From contig NZ_JABWMJ010000012.1 in NCBI RefSeq assembly GCF_013366375.1, forward strand, positions 1 to 64,000: DNA of 64,000 nt, in the 5' to 3' direction. This document shows positions 1-8,478 of this stretch, in pieces (position 1 is the stretch's first letter; each line of letters begins with the position of its first letter). Origin of the DNA: Rhizobacter koreensis (lineage in GTDB: Bacteria > Pseudomonadota > Gammaproteobacteria > Burkholderiales > Burkholderiaceae_C). Made by a program: the position numbers and the translations under genes. The notes beneath the pieces were generated by a model, which was given only the letters and a program-made list of their open reading frames with translations, was not told the origin of the DNA and ran no database searches.

Positions 1-4
1 CGCC

Positions 5-38
5 GAGCAGCACCGCCGGCATGCCGGCGGTGCTGCTC
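5..38. repeat. Perfect 34-bp palindrome at window start
   Basis: Positions 5-21 (GAGCAGCACCGCCGGCA) are followed directly by their exact reverse complement at 22-38, with no loop. The bases outside (C4, A39) do not pair. A loopless palindrome this long is rare in a chromosome. It could be a recombination product, a dyad operator, or an assembly fold-back at a contig edge. No gene around it is recognisable, and nothing else is seen between 39 and the IS remnant that begins near 185. Confidence 0.75.
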
Positions 39-184
39 ACCAGTCCACGGCAACCAACGAGATCACGTAACCTTCAACCCGGACTCCTTCCGAAACACTG
101 GTACGCCGGAAGGGGGCAGGTCATTTATACCCAAGGCTCTGCCCTTCGATCTTGCGAAGCTGTGAATCGATGGCATCTACCGAG

Positions 185-640
185 TGAACCGCACCGGGTT
201 TCGTGGAGGCAGTTTGGTTTAAGTCAGGTCGCCACCGAGGTGGCCTGACTGGCGAGTTGCCGGTAGTAGTTTGCCTCAGCTTCTGCGGGCGGAATGTGCC
301 CCATGGGCTCAAGGAGCCTGTGGTGGTTAAACCAGGACACCCATTCGAGGGTGGCCAGTTCCAGAGTTTCTTTCGTTTTCCACGGTGCCCGGCGGTGAAT
401 CAACTCGGCTTTGTACAAGCCGTTGATGGTCTCGGCCAAGGCGTTGTCGTAGCTGTCACCGCGACTGCCCACCGAGGGTGCAATTTTGGCCTCTGCCAGC
501 CTCTCGGTGTAGCGAATTCCGACGTATTGAGACCCTCTGTCGGAGTGGTGGGTCAACGACCCATCACGCTCGGGTCAGCGGGCGTACAGCGCCTGCTCCA
601 GCGCATCCAAAACGTGGGTGCAGAAGCGCTTCGAGAAGCT
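185..640 (-). mobile_element. IS3-family insertion sequence remnant (3' part of orfB)
   Basis: Only the end of an IS3-family element is left. The outer end is placed near 185, where TGAACCGCACCGGGTTTC resembles the terminal inverted repeats of IS3-group elements. The frame ending at 224 encodes the C-terminal part of the OrfB DDE transposase: a HHSDRGSQY motif with the second catalytic Asp, DSYDNALAETINGLYK with the catalytic Glu, and the HHRLLEPMGHIPPAEAE tail. Upstream, the same frame (HVLDALEQALYAR) is interrupted by a TGA just before PERDGSLTHHSDR. Homology fades near 620-640, so OrfA, the first catalytic Asp and the other IS end are missing. The copy is not autonomous. Confidence 0.85.
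224..625 (-). pseudogene. Truncated IS3-family OrfB transposase
   Basis: This is the C-terminal rve-type integrase core of an IS3 OrfB. About 110 residues are open from a methionine at 556 to the TGA at 224. Another 20 or so recognisable residues lie upstream of an in-frame TGA at about position 583. The second Asp (HHSDRG) and the Glu (NALAETING) of the DDE triad are present, but the first Asp region is gone. It is broken by both truncation and nonsense mutation, so it is a fossil of transposition into this locus. Confidence 0.85.
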
Positions 641-814
641 GCAGCTACATCGAAAGCAGCCCAATGGCCTGAACATTTGGACCTGTGAAGTCATGGGCCC
701 GAGGAAGTCCCGCCGACTGCATGGCTACCTCCTCGAAGATGGGTCCTTGGCACTCGCCGAAATACCGCCCAACAACCCCTATCTTGCTCTGACTCAGGAA
801 GGATGACGCGATTC

Positions 815-855
815 GGGCATTGATCGCCACCGTCGTGTGGCGACGATCAATGCCC
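815..855. other. Stem-loop downstream of uvrA-like gene
   Basis: GGGCATTGATCG (815-826) pairs with CGATCAATGCCC (844-855). The interior can extend pairing through CCAC (827-830) and GTGG (837-840) around a CGTCGT loop, leaving CGA bulged. It lies 30 bp beyond the stop codon of the leftward UvrA-like gene, where a terminator is expected. No T-run follows on the leftward strand, so a classical intrinsic terminator is not shown. Confidence 0.5.
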
Positions 856-886
856 CGCGAAAATTGGCAACATTTGGCGAACTGAG

Positions 887-3538
887 CTACTCGGCCCGCG
901 CCAACTCCTGTGCAAGGAACGGAGCGGTTCTGCTGCCAGACGTTTGGGCCACCTGCTGAGGGGAGCCCGCCACCACGATGCTGCCGCCGGCAGCGCCTGC
1001 ACCAGGCCCCACGTCGATCACCCAATCGGCCTGGGCCACCGCGCGCATATCGTGTTCGATCATCACTACGGTATTGCCGGCATCGACCAGGCGCTGCAAC
1101 TGCACCAGCAGCCGGTCGGCGTCCGACGCATGCAGCCCGGTAGTCGGCTCGTCGAGCACGTACAGGCTTCGGCCGCGCTGGCTGCGCTGAAGCTCGGTCG
1201 CCAGCTTGATACGCTGCGCCTCGCCACCGGAAAGCTCTGTGGCCGGTTGCCCCAGGCGCAGGTAGCCCAGTCCGATATCGCGCAGCAGTTGCAGTGGCCT
1301 TGTCACAGCGTCTTCACCCGCGAAGAATTCGCTGGCTTCGTCCACGGTCATCTGCAGCACCTCGGCGATGTTGCGCCCGTTCCATTGCACCTTCAGCGTG
1401 GCCTCGTTGTAGCGTGCGCCATGGCACGTCGGGCACGGCGCGTACACGCTGGGCATAAACAGCAGTTCCACGCTGACGAAGCCCTCGCCCTCGCAGGTCT
1501 CGCAGCGCCCCTTGACGACGTTGAACGAGAACCGCCCGGCATCGTAGCGGCGGCGTCGCGCATCGGGCGTGGCAGCGAACAGCTTGCGCACATGGTCGAA
1601 CAGGCCCGTATAGGTGGCCAGGTTCGACCGCGGCGTGCGCCCGATCGGTTTCTGGTCCACCTGCACCAGACGCTGTACGGCGTCCACGTCGCCCGCCAGA
1701 TGGCCGCCGGTCGCTTCGATCACTGCCGGCCCTTCGCTGGTGGCGCTTTCGGCTACATCGTCTTCCGGCTCGTGGCCCAGGTGCAGCAGCACCAGCTCCG
1801 GCAGGGCCTGCGCGACGAGGCTGGACTTGCCCGAGCCGGAGATGCCGGTGACGGCCGTCAGCACGCCCAGCGGAATGCGCGCATTCACGCCATGCAGGTT
1901 GTGGCGGTGAATGTCTTGCAGCTCCAGCCAGCCGGTCGCTTCGCGTGCCCGGCTTCCCGGCGCGGGGATCTCATCGAACAGGTAGCGTGCAGTACGCGAT
2001 TCGGCAATCTTGCGCAGGCCATCCGGCTCGCCGCTGTAGAGCACGCGGCCGCCACGCTCCCCAGCATCCGGCCCGACATCCACGAGCCATTGCGCGCGGC
2101 GCATCAGGTCCAAGTCGTGCTCCACCACGAACACCGAGTTGCCGGCGTCGCGCAGCCGGTCGAGTGCGTCGTACAGGGCCTGGCTATCGGAGGGGTGCAG
2201 GCCCGCGGAGGGCTCGTCGAGCACGTACACGACACCGAACAGCAGGGAACTCAATTGCGTGGCCAGCCGCAGGCGCTGCAACTCGCCGGCCGAAAGCGTC
2301 GGCGTTGCCCGGTCCAGCTTCAAGTAGCCCAGGCCCAGCCCACGCAGTTGGCGCAGGCGTGCCATCACGCCACCGGCCAGGCGCTGCGCGGCGAGGCGCT
2401 TTTCTTCCGATAGCGCCGAGGTGCGGCGCACGTCGGGCGATACCGCATGGACGGCGCGACCGGAGGCCGCGCGTTCGGCACGGTCGCGTCGGGTCGCTTC
2501 CTTGTCCGTAGCCGCCCCCGCTGCATGGGCGCGGAAATCGCCCTGGGCGATGGGTTCGAGCAAGGCCGCCAACTGGTCCAGCGGCATCTGCATGAACGCG
2601 CCGATGTCCACGCCGGCGAAGGTGACCGACAGCGCCTCGGACTTGAGCCGCTTGCCGTGGCAGGTGGGGCACGGTTTGCCCTCCATGAACCGGGACACGC
2701 GCTTTCTCATCAGCGCGCTCTGGGTGTTGGCAAAGGTGTGCAGCACATACCGCCGGGCGCCGGTGAAGGTGCCCATGTAGCTCGGCTCCATCTTGCGCTT
2801 GAGCGCGGCGCGGGTTTCGGCGGGCGTGAAGCCGGCGTACACCGGCACCGTCGGTGTTTCCTCGGTGAACAGAATCCAGTCGCGATCCTTCTTCGGCAGG
2901 TCCTTCCACGGTCGGTCAACGTCGTAGCCCATGCTGACCAGGATGTCGCGCAGGTTCTGGCCTTGCCAGGCGGGGGGCCAGGAGGCGATCGCCCGCTCGC
3001 GGATGCTCAGGGAGGGATTGGGCACCATGATGGCCTCAGTCACCTCGTACACATGGCCCAGGCCGTGGCAGGTCGGGCACGCTCCCTGCGGCGTGTTGGG
3101 CGAAAAATCCTCGGCGTACAGCATCGGCTGGTTGGCTGGGTAGGCGCCGGCGCGCGAATACATCATCCGCACCAGGCTGGACAAGGTGGTCACACTGCCC
3201 ACAGAGGAACGCGCGTTGCTGGAGCCCCGCTGCTGTTGCAGCGCCACCGCCGGCGGCAGGCCGTCGATCGCATCGACGTCCGGCACGCCGGCCTGGTCGA
3301 TCAGTCGCCGCGCATAGGGGGCCACCGACTCGAAGTAGCGCCGCTGGGCCTCCGCATAGATGGTGCCAAAGGCCAGCGAGGACTTCCCGGAGCCGGAGAC
3401 ACCCGAGAACACCACCAGCGCGTTACGCGGGATGGAGACGTCCACCTCCTTGAGGTTGTTCTCGCGCGCGCCACGCACCTGCACGAGGCCGCTGGCCGCA
3501 GCGGTACAAGAGGATTCACCGAAAGAATTGTTTGGCAT
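887..3538 (-). CDS. UvrA2-like excinuclease ABC subunit A (class lacking full UvrB-binding region)
   Basis: An 883-residue UvrA-family tandem ABC ATPase, which binds damaged or drug-modified DNA. The first Walker A is SGVSGSGKSS near residues 45-54 and the second is GISGSGKSS. Signature motifs are LSAGELQRLRLATQ and LSGGEAQRIKLATE, and Walker B regions are VLDEPSAGLHPSD and VLDEPTTGLHASD. Zinc-finger cysteines appear as CPTCHGLG, CPTCHGKR and CETCEGEG...CPTCHGARY. Length and compact N-terminal half fit the UvrA2/DrrC-like class, known for drug tolerance as much as for nucleotide excision repair; which applies here is not visible. The start at 3538 is chosen because AGGATAAGAAC precedes ATG and homology begins soon after. 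It begins 25 bp after the nhaA stop and shares its leader with nhaA. Confidence 0.9.
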   Translation of the reverse strand: MPNNSFGESSCTAAASGLVQVRGARENNLKEVDVSIPRNALVVFSGVSGSGKSSLAFGTIYAEAQRRYFESVAPYARRLIDQAGVPDVDAIDGLPPAVALQQQRGSSNARSSVGSVTTLSSLVRMMYSRAGAYPANQPMLYAEDFSPNTPQGACPTCHGLGHVYEVTEAIMVPNPSLSIRERAIASWPPAWQGQNLRDILVSMGYDVDRPWKDLPKKDRDWILFTEETPTVPVYAGFTPAETRAALKRKMEPSYMGTFTGARRYVLHTFANTQSALMRKRVSRFMEGKPCPTCHGKRLKSEALSVTFAGVDIGAFMQMPLDQLAALLEPIAQGDFRAHAAGAATDKEATRRDRAERAASGRAVHAVSPDVRRTSALSEEKRLAAQRLAGGVMARLRQLRGLGLGYLKLDRATPTLSAGELQRLRLATQLSSLLFGVVYVLDEPSAGLHPSDSQALYDALDRLRDAGNSVFVVEHDLDLMRRAQWLVDVGPDAGERGGRVLYSGEPDGLRKIAESRTARYLFDEIPAPGSRAREATGWLELQDIHRHNLHGVNARIPLGVLTAVTGISGSGKSSLVAQALPELVLLHLGHEPEDDVAESATSEGPAVIEATGGHLAGDVDAVQRLVQVDQKPIGRTPRSNLATYTGLFDHVRKLFAATPDARRRRYDAGRFSFNVVKGRCETCEGEGFVSVELLFMPSVYAPCPTCHGARYNEATLKVQWNGRNIAEVLQMTVDEASEFFAGEDAVTRPLQLLRDIGLGYLRLGQPATELSGGEAQRIKLATELQRSQRGRSLYVLDEPTTGLHASDADRLLVQLQRLVDAGNTVVMIEHDMRAVAQADWVIDVGPGAGAAGGSIVVAGSPQQVAQTSGSRTAPFLAQELARAE

Positions 3539-3558
3539 GTTCTTATCCTGTAGTTCGT
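3510..3558 (-). repeat. Duplicated gene leader, copy at uvrA-like gene
   Basis: A segment of about 49 bp spanning ribosome binding site, start codon and first ten codons of the UvrA-like gene is nearly identical to 5400-5448 before nhaA, with four mismatches by eye. Both read ...CTACAGGATAAGAAC-ATG-CCA and encode MP(N/D)(N/A)S(F/L)GESS. UvrA and NhaA are unrelated families, so shared ancestry of the coding part is excluded. The leader has been copied or captured. Confidence 0.9.
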
Positions 3559-3563
3559 CCCGC

Positions 3564-5428
3564 TCAGGACGGGAGTTCCTGAGTTCGGGTGCCGCGGCGG
3601 CTGGCTTCGAGCGCTGCGGTGAGAGTGCGGGCGTCGTAGCTGCCGCGCAGGCGGCGACCCTCGACGAAGAACGTCGGCGTGACATGCGCACCGCTGGCGA
3701 CCGCACTGGCGAGGTCGCGCTCGACACGCTCGATCACCGCATGGCTGTCGAGATCCGCGATGAACCGATCGACGTCGAGCCCAAGCTCTACGGCGTAGCC
3801 GATCAGATCCTCGCGCTCCAGCGCGTGCTGACGGGTGAACACGAAGTCCAGCCACGGCCAGAACATCCCCTGATTCGATGCCGCCTCGGACGCACGCGCG
3901 GCGATCGGCCCATGCGGGTGGTGCGGCAACTGGCGCACCACATACCGCAGGTCGTCCCCGAAGTGGGCGCGCAGATCCTCCCAAGAACCGGTAGCGTGCG
4001 CACAGTACGCGCACTCGAAGTCCACGTACTCCACCAGCGTGAGCTGCGCGTCCTCTGGCCCGCGAATGTGATCGACCTCGGGATCGACCGGCGGCTCAAG
4101 CAACATCGGCAGATCGGCGGTCTCCTCACCCCACCTGCGAGCGGCAACCTTGAAGATGAGCCGCCCGAGCAACGTGGCGAGCATCATCGACACGAGCACG
4201 CCGACCGTCGCCCGGCGGCCCAGGTCGGAGGTCGTGCCGAACGCGAGCCCGATGATGAGCAGCGACACGGTGAACCCGATTCCGGACAGTGCCGCACCAC
4301 CGAACACGCTCCCCATTCCGATACCCGCCGGCAGGCGCCCCAGGCCGAGGCGGACCGCGGCAAGTGTGATGAGCCCGATGCCCAGGAGCTTGCCGAGCAC
4401 GAGCCCCGCGATGACGCCCCAGGTCACGGGCGAGCCGAAGGCCTCAGCGAGCAGCCCACCACGCAGGTCCACCCCGGCGTTCGCCAAGGCGAACACCGGC
4501 ACGATCAGCAGCGCTGTCGGCAGCCGCAGGAACTCGTGCAGCCGCTCGTTCACCGAGACACCCTGGGACAGCCCGCAGTCCACTGCGCGAGCCGATGCGG
4601 CACTTGGAGACTGCCAGAAGTCACGGAACAACTGTCTTGCCGCGACGACCTTGTGACGTTGCGTTGCGTAGGCGGGGATCAGCAGCCCCGCGGCCATCCC
4701 GGCGAGGGAGGCATGGATGCCGGAGTACACGGTCGCGAGCCACAGCACGATCACGATCAGCACATAGGGCGTTGCCCGCCACTGGCGGTTGCGCCCTAGC
4801 AACCACAACCCGACGAGACTGGCGAGGGCGATCAGCAACGGGACGACCCGGATCTCCTCGCTATAGACGATGCCGATGATGGACACGGCGAGGAAGTCAT
4901 CGACCACGTCAGGGTGAGCAAGAACACGCGCAACTGACCGGATAGCCGCGGGCCGACGATCGCCAGGGTGCCCAGCATGAACGCCGTATCGGTACCGACC
5001 ACCGCCCCCCACCCGTGCAGGCCCTCACTTCCGGCCAGCCCCACGATCAGGACATACACCAGCGCGGGAAGCACGACACCCGCGACCCCCGCGATCAGAG
5101 CGAGACGGGCACGGCTGCGGTCCCTGAGCGACCCGTGGGCGAATTCCTGACGCACCTCCAGGCCGATCAGGAAGAAGAAGACGACCATCAGGCCGTCGTT
5201 GACCCAGTGATGCAGATCCATGTGCAGGCCCAGCGGCCCGAAGTCAAACCCGACGTCCAGGTGCCACAACTCGAAATAGGCATCGGATAGCGGCGAGTTC
5301 GCCCACGCCAGCGCCACGACCGTGACGATCACCAGCAGCACCGCAGCACCAGACTCCGTGTGCAGATAGCGGGCAACTCGTCTTCGTCGGATACTCGCCG
5401 AGGATTCACCGAGAGAAGCGTCTGGCAT
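3564..5428 (-). pseudogene. nhaA: NhaA Na+/H+ antiporter with C-terminal thioredoxin-like (DsbA-type) domain, frameshifted
   Basis: This would encode about 621 residues: a multi-helix NhaA sodium/proton antiporter followed by a DsbA-like domain with a CAYC redox motif and a cis-Pro loop (VTPTFF). Start at 5428 follows AGGATAAGAAC and gives MPDASLGESS. The first frame runs through GTDTAFMLGTLAIVGPRLSG and LRVFLLTLT, then leaves the family at about 4906-4909. The second frame resumes at VVDDFLAVSIIGIVYSEE. One base (G or C) appears missing in ACG(G)TGGTCGATGAC, exactly before the two aspartates that carry ions in NhaA. If real, the antiporter is dead; if a sequencing error, the gene is intact. 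NhaA-thioredoxin fusions are known in several bacteria. Confidence 0.85.
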
Positions 5429-5448
5429 GTTCTTATCCTGTAGTTCGT
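5400..5448 (-). repeat. Duplicated gene leader, copy at nhaA
   Basis: Partner of the repeat at 3510-3558. It carries the nhaA ribosome binding site, start codon and first ten codons. Identity to the other copy ends abruptly on both sides: after TAGTTCGT in the upstream direction and just after the GAATCCT coding segment. This looks like a duplicated cassette boundary. Confidence 0.9.
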
Positions 5449-5599
5449 GAGGTAGCGATGGGCCGATTTCGGGGGGATGTCGGTCAAGCGTCCGGGCTTG
5501 GCGGCGTCGCGTCATCGAGCGAGCGCAGCCAAGTAAGCCTTTCTCCCAGCCTTCGCTCGACGCCCCTGTCCGTTGGCTGGTACCAGCCCGGCCGCGCCA

Positions 5600-6205
5600 C
5601 GCCCTGCCATCGCCATCGGCAAAGCCCTTTAGCAGGTCCGGCGCGTCCGCGTCCAACGTGACGCCCTGGAGATGCGGCAGTGCGCGTTCGTAGAGCTGGT
5701 TCAGTTCGTCGCTGGACAGCGGTTCGAGGGTATAGACCTGCGCACGCGAGAGGAGTGCGGAATTGACCGCCAACCCCGGATGCTCGGTCGTCCCCCCCAC
5801 CAGGGTCAGGAGCCCCGACTCGACATGCGGCAGCAGGGCATCCTGCTGCGCCTTGTTGAAGCGATGGATCTCATTGACGAAAAGCACCGTCGATCGACCA
5901 TGGTTGTCCAGTTCGGCCTGGGCCTCGTCGATGGCTTGCCGGATGTCCTTCACCCCGGCCAGCACGGCCGAGATGGCGATGAATCGGCTGTCGGTCGCAC
6001 TGGCGGCCAGGCGCCCTAGGGTGGTCTTGCCCACGCCTGGCGGCCCCCAGAGGATGAACGAGTGCAACTTGCCCGCCTCGAACGCGAGACGCAGCGGCTT
6101 GCCGGGGCCGAGCAAGTGCCGTTGCCCGACGAATTCGTCCAGCGTCTTGGGCCGCAGGAGTTCGGCCAAGGGAGGCTTGGGCTTTGTCGTGAATAGATCG
6201 GTCAA
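5600..6205 (-). pseudogene. rarA: RarA/MgsA replication-recombination AAA+ ATPase, N-terminal fragment
   Basis: The first 200 or so residues match RarA (MgsA), a clamp-loader-like AAA+ ATPase acting at stalled replication forks. Visible are LAELLRPKTLDEFVGQRHLL, Walker A GPPGVGKTT, and TLVGGTTEHPG with the sensor region. Walker B reads LFVNEIHRFNKAQQDALLP, where the family normally has Asp (DEIHRF). Homology stops after LLKGFADGDGRAW near 5600; the usual C-terminal half (full length about 440 residues) is missing. The frame stays open through about 57 unrelated codons and runs in phase into nhaA, which has its own start, so the fusion frame is probably accidental. No function expected. Confidence 0.85.
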
Positions 6206-6256
6206 GTTCCTCTCCCTGGCACTTCTGATAGTTGACGTTCCGATAAGGTGGGCACC

Positions 6257-6545
6257 TCAATCCAGAGAGCCGGATTTATCCAACGCCGTGGGCTCTTTGT
6301 CGGCCATCGCATGCATGATGATGCGAGAGCCGCGGTAGCCGATGCTGTGGTTCCATACCCAGCTCAAAGCGACGCTGAGACGATTTCGCGTACCGATCAG
6401 AAAGTAGATATGCGCGAGCTTCCAGATCCATCACGCAGCTTAACCCGCCCCATGTCAATCACGGCCAGGCTGCGGCCGATGGTGGCCAGGTTCCCCTGAT
6501 GCCGGTATTTGAAAGGCCCGTCAGCGGACTTGCCTTTCAAACGCC
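6257..6545 (-). pseudogene. ndh: Type II NADH dehydrogenase (Ndh), C-terminal fragment
   Basis: Read leftward, this stretch encodes GPFKYRHQGNLATIGRSLAV and then, in another frame, LAHIYFLIGTRNRLSVALSW, VWNHSIGYRGSRIIMHAM, ending with TGA at 6257-6259. These are the C-terminal membrane-anchor segments of FAD-dependent NADH:quinone oxidoreductase Ndh. Between the two blocks (around 6410-6430) the expected GFLAWLxW segment is missing and the frame changes. The gene's first three quarters are absent. It is a remnant, with its stop about 50 bp upstream of the rarA fragment start. Confidence 0.8.
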
Positions 6546-6566
6546 GTCCAATGAGGTTGGTGTTGA

Positions 6567-6782
6567 ATGGCCGCGCTGGCTTACACGCTGATGGTCAACC
6601 TGCGCCGCCATGCGCTGGCCGGCACGGCATTGGCCAGCGCCTGCACGGCCACCAGCCGCGTGCAGTTGCTCAAGATCGCTGCGGCGATCGTGCGCAACAC
6701 CCGCCGCGTGCGCGTGATGCTCGCCTCGAGCCATCCGATGCGCGCGGTCTTCGCCAGCGCCGCGCATGCCTTGGCGCCATAG
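6567..6782 (+). pseudogene. IS1380-family transposase, C-terminal fragment
   Basis: The 71-residue frame (LAYTLMVNLRRHALAGTALA, then SRVQLLKIAAAIVRNTRRVR and a SSHP segment) resembles the extreme C-terminus of IS1380-family DDE transposases, which end with a conserved helix pair and a WVxxASxxP-like tail. Nothing of the catalytic core is present upstream, where the ndh remnant begins on the other strand. It is likely the scar of an earlier IS insertion and deletion. The assignment rests on pattern memory over a short stretch. Confidence 0.55.
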
Positions 6783-6916
6783 ACCTCATCCAGTGCTTCC
6801 CCGGCACGATGACAAACGGCGGAGGTAAGGGGGCAGTGCGTCAGCAAAGTGCCGCAGCAGCTTCGGCCGTGCTGCGGAATTGCTCACGTCAGTGAGGAAC
6901 AGCGAGGAGCCCCGCC

Positions 6917-7974
6917 TCAGCACCGTGCGGCAGACGGCCGCGGGGCTTCATGAAAGATCCGAGTTAGCGCCATGCACACGAGTTTCCACTCAGCCTGGAC
7001 ACGGTGCAGCCCGCGCAGACTGAACTGGCGGAAGCCAAGCACGTTCTTTATCCAGCCGTTGGGTGGCTCGGCGATCCACTTGCGGCGTCGGTACGCGGCC
7101 TTGCCTTCGTCAGTCTGCAGCTTGGCCGCCATCGCCGCTGTATGGGGTGATCGCTGCGGATCGAAGCGCAGCGCCTGCTTGCCCTCGCGACCCACGGCCA
7201 CCACCAGCTCACACCCTGTGCCAGCCAGCGCCTCGAACACCGCCTCGGCCTTGTAGCCGGTGTCGGCCAGGGCCTGCTCGGGCAACTCGCCCAGGTTGTC
7301 TTGTACCGCCTCCAGCATCGTGGGCAGTTCGCCCGCATCGCTGGCGCTGTTGGTCAACTCTGCGGCCACGATGATGTGCGCCGCATCGTCCACCGCCGTC
7401 TGTGCGTTGTAGCTGGCATCGAAGCCCCCACCGGCGCGCTTCATGATGCGGCTGTCCGGATCGGTGAAGTTGTCCTGCGCCTTGTCCTCGGGCACGCCGA
7501 ACTCGCGCTTGTAGCGCCCGCCGCGCGGCGGTTCGTCAGGGTCACGCCCGCGCTCGAACTCGGCGTCGCGTTGGCGTTGCTCCAGGCGCTGACGGGCCTC
7601 GGTGATGGCGGCCAGTCGAGCCTCGCGCCGGGCAATCTCGGCGGGAATGTCCAGTTCCGGTTCGCTCTTCTCGGCCTCGTCCGCCTGCTGCGCACGCTTG
7701 AGCAGGGCTTCGATCTGTGCCTTGAGCTCGGCCTCGGCCTTGAGCATGTGGCCGTAGCTCATGGCCTTGTGACGGCTGGCGTTGGCCTTGATCTTGGTGC
7801 CGTCCACCGCAATCGTGCCCAGCTTGACCAGACCTATCTCGCGCGCCAGGCGCACCACCTGCACGAACAACTCCGACAGCTCCTTGAGGTGGAAGGCCCG
7901 GAAGTCGCGGATCGTGCGGTGCGCAGGAAGTTGCCTGCGCCCAGCACACGGAACGCCACGTCTCCGTGCAGCTT
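6917..7974 (-). pseudogene. IS1182-family transposase, 5'-truncated and frameshifted
   Basis: A DDE transposase of the IS1182 group. The frame ending at 6917 contains HRTIRDFRAFHLKELSELF, GTIAVDGTKIKANASRHKAM (first Asp), an Arg/Glu-rich insert, SYNAQTAVDD, LADTGYKAEAVFEAL (second Asp) and RKWIAEPPNGWIKN (Glu). The preceding residues KKLHGDVAFRVLGAGNF lie in another frame; one base is missing near 7927. The protein starts abruptly at about 7975, where AraC-like sequence begins on the other strand, so about 75-90 N-terminal residues and one IS end are lost. The open frame continuing further upstream is antisense to the AraC remnant and not genuine. Confidence 0.85.
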
Positions 7975-7975
7975 C

Positions 7976-8146
7976 TTGGCAATCCAGGATCTGCGCGTCG
8001 AGCGTGCGGTGCATCTGCTGCGAACCGGCAGCGAGAGCGTCGACCAAATCGCCGCACAGATCGGCTATTCCGACGGTGTGACCCTTCGCAACCTGTTGCG
8101 ACGCAAGCTGGGCCGCGGCGTGAGGGAGTTGCGTGCACGTGCCTGA
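7976..8146 (+). pseudogene. AraC/GlxA-family regulator, C-terminal HTH fragment
   Basis: About 56 residues ending with TGA at 8144-8146 (LRVERAVHLLRTGSESVDQI, AAQIGYSDGVTLRNLLRRKL) match the second helix-turn-helix of AraC-family activators of the GlxA type. The first HTH and ligand-binding domain are missing; the IS1182 remnant abuts at about 7975. The regulator was evidently cut by IS insertion followed by deletion. Between its stop and kdpE (8147-8478) no gene is supportable. Confidence 0.75.
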
Positions 8147-8478
8147 TCGGCGCCGCGTGGTGCAGCTCAATGAAGTGCCCGAATGCTGCCGGTACTGAAC
8201 GTCTGCAGATGGCCGTTCAGAGCCGCCAGCGAATGGCTGCTGCGGGGAAGTCCAACGATGAAGGCCTGCTTGCCGGAAGGCTGCCGAGGCGCTACTTCGG
8301 CGGAACTCGACCCGTTGCTGTCGTAGCGGCCTTTGGGAAGCGGTCATCCGCGAACTTCACTGCCGGACATAAGCAGTCAGTCGGCGAGCCTCTAGATAGC
8401 CGACGTTCAAAGTCATTGCGGACGAGGCCTTCATCGATCCAGATCGACAACGCGGCCTTCCCGCTGGCGACGGAGACT

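Noticed and set aside
944..2413. Plus-strand open frame of about 490 codons
   Set aside because: Complement of the intact UvrA-like gene, which has all ABC and zinc motifs.
7975..8347. N-terminal extension of the IS1182 transposase frame
   Set aside because: It reads antisense through the AraC HTH remnant and has no similarity to the transposase N-terminus, which lies in another frame.
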